Virus record (IMG/VR): IMGVR_UViG_3300030380_001903
Location: 2,366 to 31,823 of that record
From: a virus
Reading direction: 5' to 3' (one strand)
Length of the DNA: 29,458 nucleotides
Both the position numbers and the translations under genes were made by a program. Numbering within the stretch: the first letter of the stretch is position 1; every line of letters begins with the position of its first letter. Shown piece by piece: positions 15,527 through 23,874 of this stretch. The notes beneath the pieces were generated by a model that worked only from the letters and a program-made list of their open reading frames with translations, had not been told where the DNA came from and searched no databases.

Positions 15527-15547
15527 AATAAAACTTTTTTATTTAAT

Positions 15548-15589
15548 ATTATATATAACAAATAATTTAATTTTTGAACGTAAACGTTA
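15548..15589 (-). promoter_or_regulatory. Possible promoter for the scaffold-capsid unit
   Basis: The minus-strand 16-mer ATTTGTTATATATAAT (15548-15563) is identical to one upstream of the tail chaperone (24674-24689). Its TTTG is at 15559-15562. A -33 element is weak here (TTTA at 15581-15584, or TAAC at 15586-15589), so the call rests mainly on the shared 16-mer and on position: the only gap (15527-15595) between the protease gene and the scaffold gene. Confidence 0.4.
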
Positions 15590-15595
15590 ATTATT

Positions 15596-16732
15596 TTAAA
15601 TTTTAACACATTTACCGTTTTTCTTTTTATATCCTTTAGGACATTTTTCGTCATATAAAACCTCTGAATGACTCTTACAAGGCATATACCAAGTCTTCCC
15701 TTGATACTCGTGTGTATGATAACCTTCGCAACCTATATTTAGAGCTATTTCTTCCGCTTTCTCTTTTGTACTATAAGCAAGTCTGTCGTCAATTATAGCG
15801 TGATTCTCATCTACTAACATAGAAACAAAATTGTTTTTTTTCTTTTTATATTTCTTAACTACGTCTCTAATCTTTTTAATTAAGTTAGTCGGATATTTAA
15901 CAGTTTTATCTTGTCCAAACATACCCTCGACAGAGAATCCTTTAAAAGTTCCGTCTTTAACCATATTCCAAACCTCATCATTTTCTACTCTCATAGAACC
16001 CCACCAACTTCCGTCAGGTGCGTCTTCAAAACCTTTAGGCGCTTTAATACCTCTTTTAGAATCTATTATTAATGACTCAATAACATAAACACCTTTAGCC
16101 TGTAAGTTATTATCGTGCATTAAATTGACATTTGCGTTAAGACCGTTTTTGAAAAATTTATTTACTATTTTCTCAATTGTTTCTCTACGAAATACAACGT
16201 AATATTTCTCGTTTTTATCGTTTAGTCTAATTATAGGTAAGTCAGCCTTCATAAAGTAACCGCTGACAATTCTCTTTTCTTCGTTTTCTATTTTAAATTC
16301 CTGTCTGTATTTGTCTTTAGTTTTCATTTTATTAATAGCCCAATTAATTCCTGAAGCACCGCCCCAAGCATCCCACATAAGACCGCCACAACCCTCATCA
16401 TAAGGAACGTCTTTATGTTGTTGATGTCTATTAAAAGAAGCCATACGACCAATAGTCTCCCAACTGATTTTCTCTTTATTTGCTAATTGTCTGGCACGAG
16501 TCCAACCGACACGAGTTCCACAGTCTGAGCCGTTTTCCTCTTTGTATTTAATCGCTTTCTTTGCGTTGTTAGACGCTGACTCAGGATAGTCGTTAAACGT
16601 TTCTTCAAACTGATGTTTTTGAAATGCCATCCATTGAGATTCAATGGCAGGGTTGTCGACCAATGCTATCATTGACACACCCGAGTCACCGTCTTCGTCA
16701 ATAATTAATTCTAATAATTCGCTTTTTTCCAT
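15596..16732 (-). CDS. Prohead protease (XkdF-like) with inserted and C-terminal extra domains
   Basis: A 378-aa protein. After a short N-terminal region (VSMIALVDNPAIESQWMAF) comes an inserted module at 48-137 (NAKKAIKYKEENG, CGTRVGWTRARQLANKEKIS, FNRHQQHKDVPYDEGCGGLM, WGGASGINWAI) found in many phage head proteins. Residues 150-275 resemble the XkdF-type serine protease, with NLMHD (203-207), E219 and GFSVEG (265-270) as likely catalytic His and Ser regions. The C-terminus carries HTHEYQGKTWYMPCKSH (339-355) and CPKGYKKKNGKC (364-375), a Cys/His module of unknown role. It would mature the capsid. Neighbours: tape measure before, scaffold after. Confidence 0.7.
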   Translation of the reverse strand: MEKSELLELIIDEDGDSGVSMIALVDNPAIESQWMAFQKHQFEETFNDYPESASNNAKKAIKYKEENGSDCGTRVGWTRARQLANKEKISWETIGRMASFNRHQQHKDVPYDEGCGGLMWDAWGGASGINWAINKMKTKDKYRQEFKIENEEKRIVSGYFMKADLPIIRLNDKNEKYYVVFRRETIEKIVNKFFKNGLNANVNLMHDNNLQAKGVYVIESLIIDSKRGIKAPKGFEDAPDGSWWGSMRVENDEVWNMVKDGTFKGFSVEGMFGQDKTVKYPTNLIKKIRDVVKKYKKKKNNFVSMLVDENHAIIDDRLAYSTKEKAEEIALNIGCEGYHTHEYQGKTWYMPCKSHSEVLYDEKCPKGYKKKNGKCVKI

Positions 16733-16742
16733 AATATAAATT

Positions 16743-18761
16743 TTAACTTAATGTTGCCTGTCCTTGAATGACAGAAACTTGATTTTGTGTGTTAGTAATA
16801 TCTGTCTCAGTAACAAAGACTTGTGTTGGTTCTTGTGGCACTAATGTACTCGTATTTGTAACAGGCGACAATTGAGGAGCAGTTTCTCCGCCTGATAAGT
16901 CTGGAACGTTTCTTCCTCCACCTCCAGGACTACCGCTTTGAAATTGTTGTTTACTTATTGTAGCAACGTTTGCAAGTCCGTTGACAATAGCAAGTCCAGC
17001 GGCTATAAAAGGCTGTGCTGGAAACAATACTGTTTTAGGGTTAGCGGCCGCGGCCGCAAAGATAGCGTTTGCACCTTGATAAGTTTGTATTATTGCCTGA
17101 GCAATTTGTAATCTTTTATTTATTTCAAAGGCTCTCTTTTGACTCTTTTCGTTTTCTTTTGCAAAAGCAGTTGTTAAGTTTATTAAAGCACCAACTCCGT
17201 CAGCGGCTAATTGTAGTTTAGCATCCTCTAAAGCGATTGCTCTCTCTAGCTCTTCCTGTGCCGCTTTTTTCTTTTTCTCCTCAAGTTTAAGACGTTCATC
17301 CTCTTGCTTTTTGTTTGCTTCGTCTGTTAGTTTTTGTTGTTTTTCTTTTTCAGCGTTTAATTTTTCGTTAAACTCTTTTGTAATATCTAATATATTTTGT
17401 TCACTTTGAAATCTTATTAATCGTCTTTCGTTTTTTGTTAACTCTTCATTTTTCAAAAGATGATTTCTTTTCATATTTTCAATCTCAATGAAATCTGCTA
17501 ACTCTTCTGCTTCTGCCTCTTTTCTTGCAACTCTTAACTTATGTCGCGCCTCTTCGTCTTTTTCTAATCTTTTATTTATTTTATCTGTTGTTTTTTTAGA
17601 GTTTTCTGCTAACTTTTTTGTCTGGTCTGCTAATTCTTTTTGAGACGCTTGTACATTAGAAATTTGTTTTAATTCTATTTTTTGTTGATTTTCTCTTAAT
17701 TTAGTTTTAAAATTTGCTAAGTCTTCCTCAAGTTTTTTAATATTTTCAGCATTAGCGCCTTGACTAATAACGTCTAGTTTTCTAAAGTCTGCTAATTGTT
17801 TTTGAGTCTTTTTCTCCTCATCTATTAAAAGTTGCTTAGTTTGTTTTAATTGTTGCAACTCTAATTCTCTAATTTGTTGCGCTGAATCTCCTCTTAATTT
17901 AGCGAGAGCAATCTCTTTGTCTTGATTGTGTTCCATTGCGTCAGTTAAATCGTCTAACGCTTTTCTCTGTGCTTCTATTGCTTTTGCTGTTTTTTCTGAC
18001 TGACTTTCAAAATGTTCAGAGCCTCCTATCCAGTCACCTATCGCGCTAATTGCGGCAGAAATTCCAATTACTAAAGCACCAACTCCAGTCGCTAATATTG
18101 CGGCCTTTAATGCTTTAAAAGAAAACGATGTCGCAACAACCGCTTTATTAAATAATTTAGTAACTGCTGTCGCGGCAACTGTTAAAACGTTGTTTACTTT
18201 TTGCGCTGTGTTTTTAGCTTGTAAAACTAAAGTACTTTCTTTTTCAAGGTTTTTTCTTAATGTTTCAACGCCCATTAAAATACTTTGAGCCGCCTGAAGT
18301 TTAACCATAGTCTCTCGCAACTCTTCACTCTCAACACCACTTAACGCCATAGCACCTTGAAAGGCAGTAAATCCAGCAACGACAGACGTTCCTAAGTCAA
18401 GTGCCGCCTGAAGTTTAACTCCGTCATTTGCCAGTCTATTAACCTCGTTTTGAATATCAATATAACGGTCTTTTAAAGCGGCCGCTTTTTTAATAGCCTC
18501 TCTTCCTAAAGGCGAAGTTCGACCAGCCTCTAACGCGATAGCTTGGTATTGTTGAATCTGTTTATTCATCGCCCGTATATTTACGGGAGCCTCTTCTATT
18601 TCTTTATTTAAAGAGTCAAATTGTTGCTGTAACGTCATTGTCTCTTTTTCAGACGTATCAATTGTTTTATTTAGTTTTTGAGTAGCCTTTTCAAGGTTGC
18701 CTAAATTCGTAACCGCTTTGCCAGTTTTTACGTCTAATTCTAATGCTATTTTTTCTGCCAT
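16743..18761 (-). CDS. Tail tape measure protein
   Basis: A 672-aa protein with long coiled-coil stretches (about 15-75 and 260-540, rich in Lys, Glu, Gln and Leu), a hydrophobic central region at about 190-250 (AAILATGVGALVIGISAAIS) that could cross a membrane at DNA entry, and an Ala-rich C-terminal region (AQAIIQTYQGANAIFAAAAA) followed by a Gly-rich segment (QSGSPGGGGRNVP). This is the usual architecture of siphophage tape measures, with length setting tail length; at about 0.15 nm per residue the tail would be near 100 nm (rule-of-thumb inference). It follows the baseplate protein by one base and precedes the protease. Confidence 0.85.
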   Translation of the reverse strand: MAEKIALELDVKTGKAVTNLGNLEKATQKLNKTIDTSEKETMTLQQQFDSLNKEIEEAPVNIRAMNKQIQQYQAIALEAGRTSPLGREAIKKAAALKDRYIDIQNEVNRLANDGVKLQAALDLGTSVVAGFTAFQGAMALSGVESEELRETMVKLQAAQSILMGVETLRKNLEKESTLVLQAKNTAQKVNNVLTVAATAVTKLFNKAVVATSFSFKALKAAILATGVGALVIGISAAISAIGDWIGGSEHFESQSEKTAKAIEAQRKALDDLTDAMEHNQDKEIALAKLRGDSAQQIRELELQQLKQTKQLLIDEEKKTQKQLADFRKLDVISQGANAENIKKLEEDLANFKTKLRENQQKIELKQISNVQASQKELADQTKKLAENSKKTTDKINKRLEKDEEARHKLRVARKEAEAEELADFIEIENMKRNHLLKNEELTKNERRLIRFQSEQNILDITKEFNEKLNAEKEKQQKLTDEANKKQEDERLKLEEKKKKAAQEELERAIALEDAKLQLAADGVGALINLTTAFAKENEKSQKRAFEINKRLQIAQAIIQTYQGANAIFAAAAANPKTVLFPAQPFIAAGLAIVNGLANVATISKQQFQSGSPGGGGRNVPDLSGGETAPQLSPVTNTSTLVPQEPTQVFVTETDITNTQNQVSVIQGQATLS

Positions 18762-18762
18762 T

Positions 18763-21700
18763 TTATTTAGTGCTTATAATATTGTAAGTAACTCCATCCC
18801 ATTGAACCTGTACAGTGTCGAACGCAGATGTTAATGTGTAAGTTGTCGAGCCATCTATTAAACGAGTTGGTGCGCTTAAGATAGCTTGATTTGCTGAGTG
18901 TAATTTTTTAAACGTCCAAGTTTTCCCGTAAGTTGCTTCTGTTGCAAACGTCATTGTTACGTTACCTCCTGAAGTGTCAATTAAGAAAGTGCTTACACTT
19001 TCAACCGCTTTACTATTTACGCTTACTTCTTTAGTCGCTCCAGGGCCTTGCTCAACTCCGTTTAAAAAGCTAATGTTGTTGTTTGATATTATTGTGTTAT
19101 TAGTATTTAATATACTTACGTTTTTAGAGCCTTGAATTAAATTGTTGTTTCCTGTAATTGTTACATTTTCAGAACCAGCCTCAACGTAATTATTAGAACC
19201 TATTATTGTGATGTTTTTTGCTGTTGCGTCAATATAATTATTAGACCCTAAAGCGTTAATCATATTGTTATTAATAATATTATTATTAGAGTGTTGTATC
19301 ATTCCGCTTTGATACAATGGAGCGTCTTCGTCTGAGATTGTAGCAACGCCTCCGTTAGTTACTGCTGTAGTCGCAGAAAATACAGTCGCTAATTTTATTT
19401 TTAAAAACTCGCATTTAGTCACAGAATTAGACGGATTGTAATTCTCTATTTTATTAAGTCTAAAATAAGCACCATTAAAATAATATTGTTTTTTAAACGA
19501 AAGATTTTTTATGTCGCTAGGCGTAAGATGAAAATAAGCGTTTATTACTTTGCTGTTTGTATCTGTAATCTCAGCTATAAATTTAGAGTGGTATTTATTA
19601 AATAAATTATTGTTCGTAAATGTTATTGTGTTAAACGTATCGTCATAGTAAACTTCTTTAGTAAGTCCGAAATTAATATCTAACGTAGGCGTAAAAGGGT
19701 CGTTAAAGTGACCAGCATAAGGATAAGTTGACTTAAAAGTTGAACTCGGAGTTGTTGATAGTTTGTCTTCTACGTGAATCCAACCCTGAGCGGTTGCTTT
19801 TAAACCTCCGTAATATAAGATTCTAATATTAGACTCAGTTTTTGCCTGTCCGTTGTTTTCGTCATATTTCTTAATTGTCGGAATAACTCTGTCTTGAGTA
19901 AGTTGTCCGACTATCGGAGTGGGCGAAAATATAACTTCAGTCTTTTTTGTATTGTTTAAAAACTCGTTGTTTATTTCGTGCTTTCTTTGTCCGTAAGATT
20001 CATTAAATGTGTCTAAGTATAATTGATTATAATAATCTTTGTCGTCTTTAAATTTGTATAAGTATTCTTTTGAGTCAACTTTAGCCATAGGCAAAGACTC
20101 AATATTTTGTGAATAGTCTAATTTTTCAGACCAATCGACAATAGTGTTGTTATAAAAGTCCTCTCTAGGTTCTATTAATAAATTTTTTTTATTTGCTTCG
20201 TCAGGTTGAATATATAAATTAAACATCTTTACAATAGACATAAAGAAATCCTTTTGTTTTATGTTCTTAGGAATTACGTCAGTATATAAAATACTATTTC
20301 CCTCGACATAAGTATTATTAACAACTTTATTTTTAAAAATACCGTTTGCAACATTTAACTCAACTGTTCCAGTATAAGCCTTTGTTGAACAATCTCCAGA
20401 ACCAAACGCACCAGGCTCAAGGAAAAAAGGTTGTCCTCCTGTACTATAAGAACAACCAGCGTAATATATATCAAATATGTTGTCCTCTTGACCGTATAAA
20501 GAACTTTGAATAACAATTTGTATAATGTCGCCACTTTCGACAAACTCACTTTGAGCAGTAACCCAATAACGATTAGGTTGAACAGATTGTTGTCTAGGGT
20601 CTGTCGTTGACCAAATAGCAGTCCCGTAAGTTTCGCCACCTAAAACAACATCTCTCTTATTGTCAATAGTTTCAAAGTAGTCGTTGTCTGGATAAGTAGC
20701 TCCCGAAGTTGTAACGCTAGTCGTTCCTCCTGGTATTGTATCTGTATAAGTAATGTTAAAACGTTTGCTACCTATAACTCCAGTCTCTACAGGCGTAGTT
20801 GTTCCGAACGGTGTATAAGTGTACCCTCCTTTAGCATTTCCTGCGCTGTCTGTATGTAATAAAAATATTTTTCCTTCTATTGCTGTAATACAGTTTACAT
20901 CGTTTGTCGGTGTTGCTCCTGAGCTATACGCTTGAGGCGTAAACGTTCCCGTTAAATCTACTTGAAATTGAAAATCATAAGAGCCAGTTTGATTACAAGT
21001 ATATTTCCCTGTTGTAGTGTCATAAACTCCGTTAGGGTCTGTCTCTGTAATCATTTTAATATTATAGCTAGGGTCGTCTGTATCTCGATGAGTAATTAAC
21101 GCTTGACTCGCTGAACTAGTCGCTTGAAATTGTGCCTCTGTTGCTGAGAATACTCTTTGACCTATTGACGTTGATGACAACTTAAAGTCTTTGCCACTAA
21201 AAGGAATTATTAATTTATTAAAAGGGTCTGACGTAAAAAACGTTGAGGTGTAAGTATATCCAGCCGCGGCAAACATTTTGTCTATATAATCTTTTGCATA
21301 TGTTGCTGGAAATAAATCTATAACGCCCCACTCGTATAAGTCTAAAGTCGAAGCGTAGTCAATCATTGGATAAACATAACCAGACGAAGCGGACCACGAT
21401 GCAACCTGATTAGCTTTAGTCCAATTGTGATTAAGAGTAGACCAATTCATTGTAGCGTCATCTAGTTCTTTGTCACTTAAAGCACTTACAAAGTTTCCTA
21501 AACGTCCAATAATAACACACTCATAAGAAATTAACCCGTCAATATTATTTACTTTTTTTAATTGTAAATAACCGTCAATTTGCACCTCTCCGTCTACTAA
21601 GTAAACTATATCAGTTTTTAAGTTAGGATTAAAAGTTTGTAAAGAAGTATTAATATCAAAAATGTGTTCAAATATTTTATTAATCTTTTTAGACCCTGGA

Positions 21701-21837
21701 ATAGTTATGGTCTTTGAAAAGTCCGCTTTTCTAGTATCAGGCTTTGCAATGTCAGCAATATTAAAAGTTAAGTTAGGGTTTAAAGACTCTATTAACTCAA
21801 TCGTTTGTCCGTCAATATATAGTTCTTCTTTTATCAT
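18763..21837 (-). CDS. Large distal tail / baseplate protein with beta-helix and fibre-like C-terminus
   Basis: A 1024-aa protein. The N-terminus (LYIDGQTIELIESLNPNLTF, then ADFSKTITIPGSKKIN) is typical of Bacteroidetes phage tail proteins near the tail tip. Much of the middle is beta-rich. At about 851-927 a run of short Asn-rich turns (IIGSNNYVEAGSENVTITGN, NNLIQGSKNVSILNTNN) has the look of stacked beta-helix coils. The last 97 residues (GKTWTFKKLHSANQAIL, RLIDGSTTYTLTS, VQWDGVTYNIIS) match a C-terminal domain common in tail fibres. A hub or receptor-binding role is inferred. It overlaps the 37-aa gene as ATGA. Confidence 0.65.
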   Translation of the reverse strand: MIKEELYIDGQTIELIESLNPNLTFNIADIAKPDTRKADFSKTITIPGSKKINKIFEHIFDINTSLQTFNPNLKTDIVYLVDGEVQIDGYLQLKKVNNIDGLISYECVIIGRLGNFVSALSDKELDDATMNWSTLNHNWTKANQVASWSASSGYVYPMIDYASTLDLYEWGVIDLFPATYAKDYIDKMFAAAGYTYTSTFFTSDPFNKLIIPFSGKDFKLSSTSIGQRVFSATEAQFQATSSASQALITHRDTDDPSYNIKMITETDPNGVYDTTTGKYTCNQTGSYDFQFQVDLTGTFTPQAYSSGATPTNDVNCITAIEGKIFLLHTDSAGNAKGGYTYTPFGTTTPVETGVIGSKRFNITYTDTIPGGTTSVTTSGATYPDNDYFETIDNKRDVVLGGETYGTAIWSTTDPRQQSVQPNRYWVTAQSEFVESGDIIQIVIQSSLYGQEDNIFDIYYAGCSYSTGGQPFFLEPGAFGSGDCSTKAYTGTVELNVANGIFKNKVVNNTYVEGNSILYTDVIPKNIKQKDFFMSIVKMFNLYIQPDEANKKNLLIEPREDFYNNTIVDWSEKLDYSQNIESLPMAKVDSKEYLYKFKDDKDYYNQLYLDTFNESYGQRKHEINNEFLNNTKKTEVIFSPTPIVGQLTQDRVIPTIKKYDENNGQAKTESNIRILYYGGLKATAQGWIHVEDKLSTTPSSTFKSTYPYAGHFNDPFTPTLDINFGLTKEVYYDDTFNTITFTNNNLFNKYHSKFIAEITDTNSKVINAYFHLTPSDIKNLSFKKQYYFNGAYFRLNKIENYNPSNSVTKCEFLKIKLATVFSATTAVTNGGVATISDEDAPLYQSGMIQHSNNNIINNNMINALGSNNYIDATAKNITIIGSNNYVEAGSENVTITGNNNLIQGSKNVSILNTNNTIISNNNISFLNGVEQGPGATKEVSVNSKAVESVSTFLIDTSGGNVTMTFATEATYGKTWTFKKLHSANQAILSAPTRLIDGSTTYTLTSAFDTVQVQWDGVTYNIISTK
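19057..19287 (-). repeat. Coding repeat: Asn-rich beta-helix coils in the baseplate protein
   Basis: Codes for roughly residues 851-927 of the protein at 18763-21837. Units of about 15 residues contain NxxIxGxNNxI (for example NITIIGSNNYV, NVTITGNNNLI, NVSILNTNNTI). The DNA shows matching attattagaacc-like repeats. Asn ladders of this kind support parallel beta-helices in fibre proteins. Confidence 0.5.
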
Positions 21838-21947
21838 CCTGAACAGCTTTCACAGTTATCGTCATCAATGTTACAAGTACGTTCTGGAACTGGCATTTTC
21901 TCCAATTCTCTTAACATCTTTTCAAATTCAGTTTCTTTGTTTTCCAT
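21834..21947 (-). CDS. Very small Cys-containing protein in the tail module
   Basis: A 37-aa frame: MENKETEFEKMLRELEKMPV, then PERTCNIDDDNCESCSG. A short acidic helix is followed by three Cys (C-x7-C-x2-C). It is closely packed: 2 bases after the upstream tail gene, and its stop overlaps the start of the 1024-aa gene as ATGA. The C-terminal CESCSG looks like a short metal- or disulfide-binding tip. Function unknown; tiny proteins of this style exist at this position in related phages, from memory. Confidence 0.5.
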   Translation of the reverse strand: MENKETEFEKMLRELEKMPVPERTCNIDDDNCESCSG

Positions 21948-21949
21948 AG

Positions 21950-23293
21950 TTAAAATCTTTGTCTGTAATTATCAACTCCAAATTCTAAGTTTACCTCTAA
22001 ATTAAATAACTTATCTACTTTACTTCTTTTCTCTTCCCAGTTGCCTTCTATATTTTTTATTGGTATTCTTTTATTGTTTTCGTGTAAGTATATTTCAGGC
22101 GATTCAATCAACTCTAATAACCAATTAAATGTATCTGCGTCAATCCAGTCAGACGTTAATTTCATTTTAGGTTTAGACGTTGTATAGTATTGAACTTTTT
22201 GTCTATCGCTTATTGAGTAATTAATAACACCAACAGACGACAAATTTTCAGGATTCTGTTTGTAAAATTTTCTTTCAATTTCTTCGCTTCGTTTACTAAC
22301 TTTAGTAAAATTAAAACAATCAAAACCGCCTAAAGAATTAAGAAACTCTAAACGTCTAGTCTCGTATCTACATTCTGAGTCAATATTGAAAAACATTTTC
22401 TTAGTCTTTATTGTAGTTGAATTATATAAGGCTACACTGTAAGAAGTTGCTGAGGTTGATATAACAGGCTGACTACCCGACAAAAACTCTGCCGATGCTA
22501 CGTTGTTAAGCGTTTGAGGTGAACAAGCGACACTTACGTGATGTTCTGTGACTCCTGACGGTTTTCTTAACTCTGACGTTGATAAGACAGCTCCTGACGC
22601 GTCATATTCGTCTATAATAACTCTGTCAATTGGATAGTTTACGTGGTCATATAAGAATGACAAATATCCTTCGTCTGTTATTTCGACTTTAACGTTTCCG
22701 CTTTTATTAGCTAGTAATGTATTTGGCTCGTTTGTTAACCAATCTGAACGAGTAGCACCAGAGCCAACAACATAGTCTTTAAATTTGTCTGTAACTTGCC
22801 AGTCGTAAAAGTTTAAAACGTTTCCTCTGTAATTAGGTAAAGCACTATTAAACACAATAAAGTCGTAAAAATTAGCGTCCTCTAAAGGACTAGGAAAAGC
22901 AACTGTTTGGTTTAACGATTGAGTTAGAGTTCCTCCGTTATAATGTTCCCAACCAAAACGAATTTTAAATTGTCTCCAAGAAGCGTCATCGTAATAATTA
23001 GCACCCTCTGAATTGTCAAACATAGCCTCTTGATTAGTTTGATTAATTTCGCTTAGTACGTTTTGTACATATGACTCCATAACTCCATTCATATTAACTC
23101 TTCCGAATCCGTCAGAACGTACAGGAGTTTTTAATCTCGATAATAAGACTACTCCAGTAGTTTCGTATATATCAATAATATATTGAAAGCCCTCATAACC
23201 TCTAGTTGTTGCGTCTGACTCTTTAACAACAATCTCAATAGGGTTATAAACCGTCCTATAATTTTGTGGTAAATTACTTACTGTTAAACTCAT
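21950..23293 (-). CDS. Tail protein (distal tail / baseplate component)
   Basis: A 447-aa, beta-rich protein starting MSLTVSNLPQNYRTVYNPIE and ending with ADTFNWLLELIESPEIYLHE, IPIKNIEGNWEEKRSKVDKL and NLEVNLEFGVDNYRQRF. The ending (a helix, then strands listing W/K/L) resembles distal tail proteins that contact the tail tube. Its position between the HK97-gp10-like protein (ATGA overlap) and the 1024-aa protein fits a tail tip component. No enzyme motif seen. The name is by analogy with gene order in Bacteroidetes siphophages. Confidence 0.5.
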   Translation of the reverse strand: MSLTVSNLPQNYRTVYNPIEIVVKESDATTRGYEGFQYIIDIYETTGVVLLSRLKTPVRSDGFGRVNMNGVMESYVQNVLSEINQTNQEAMFDNSEGANYYDDASWRQFKIRFGWEHYNGGTLTQSLNQTVAFPSPLEDANFYDFIVFNSALPNYRGNVLNFYDWQVTDKFKDYVVGSGATRSDWLTNEPNTLLANKSGNVKVEITDEGYLSFLYDHVNYPIDRVIIDEYDASGAVLSTSELRKPSGVTEHHVSVACSPQTLNNVASAEFLSGSQPVISTSATSYSVALYNSTTIKTKKMFFNIDSECRYETRRLEFLNSLGGFDCFNFTKVSKRSEEIERKFYKQNPENLSSVGVINYSISDRQKVQYYTTSKPKMKLTSDWIDADTFNWLLELIESPEIYLHENNKRIPIKNIEGNWEEKRSKVDKLFNLEVNLEFGVDNYRQRF

Positions 23294-23874
23294 TTCTTTA
23301 ATATTTTTTTCATTCCTTTTGTAAACTTACTTGCAGTTACAATTCTAATATCTTTTTTAAACTTATTAAACGCTTCGCCTGTAAAAGTCTCTTTCATACA
23401 ATCGTCAAAAAAGAATCGAGGTTTAATCCCTTTATATGCAATTACATTTCTTATTATATACTCGTTTAATCCTTTGCTTTGCGCCCATTCTCTTATATGA
23501 CTTACTCTAGGACCTTTTTTAAAACTGTAAGGAGAGTCTGGCGCGTTTATAACCCAGGGTTTTCTGTTTTGTATAGGACCGCTTTTTCTCATTCCTCCGA
23601 TACCTCTAACACCTTTATTTAAAAAGTCGTAATAATCAGCCATATATAAAGTCGCAACCATACGTTGTCCAAATATCTCGATAGGCATACGTATTGTCTC
23701 TTTTAAGTTGCCTTTAAAATTTAGTTGTTTTTCGTCAATAGTTTGTTTTAAACAAAAGACCATTTCGGCGGCAATATTACTCATAACCTCTGACATAGTT
23801 TTAGGATTATCAATAACAACTTCCTCTAACTGAGAAACGTCAAAAGCAAATAAATCAAAAGGTTGCTGACTCAT
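23290..23874 (-). CDS. Neck / tail completion protein, HK97-gp10-like
   Basis: A 194-aa protein with MADYYDFLNKGVRGIGGMRK, DSPYSFKKGPRVSHIREWAQ, YIIRNVIAYKGIKPRFFFDD. The YADYxxxGvrG...SPYSFK...IREWA...I..KGIKPRxFF pattern is that of HK97-gp10-like tail/neck proteins. The start at 23874 overlaps the stop of the frameshifted chaperone as TAATG. It is mostly helical with a basic C-terminus (ASKFTKGMKKILKK). A role in joining tail tube to head is inferred. Confidence 0.6.
   Translation of the reverse strand: MSQQPFDLFAFDVSQLEEVVIDNPKTMSEVMSNIAAEMVFCLKQTIDEKQLNFKGNLKETIRMPIEIFGQRMVATLYMADYYDFLNKGVRGIGGMRKSGPIQNRKPWVINAPDSPYSFKKGPRVSHIREWAQSKGLNEYIIRNVIAYKGIKPRFFFDDCMKETFTGEAFNKFKKDIRIVTASKFTKGMKKILKK

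Noticed and set aside
20355-20639. Minus-strand 94-aa frame within the 1024-aa tail gene
   Set aside because: Leu/Val/Ile-rich shadow frame inside a continuous tail gene; no own leader.
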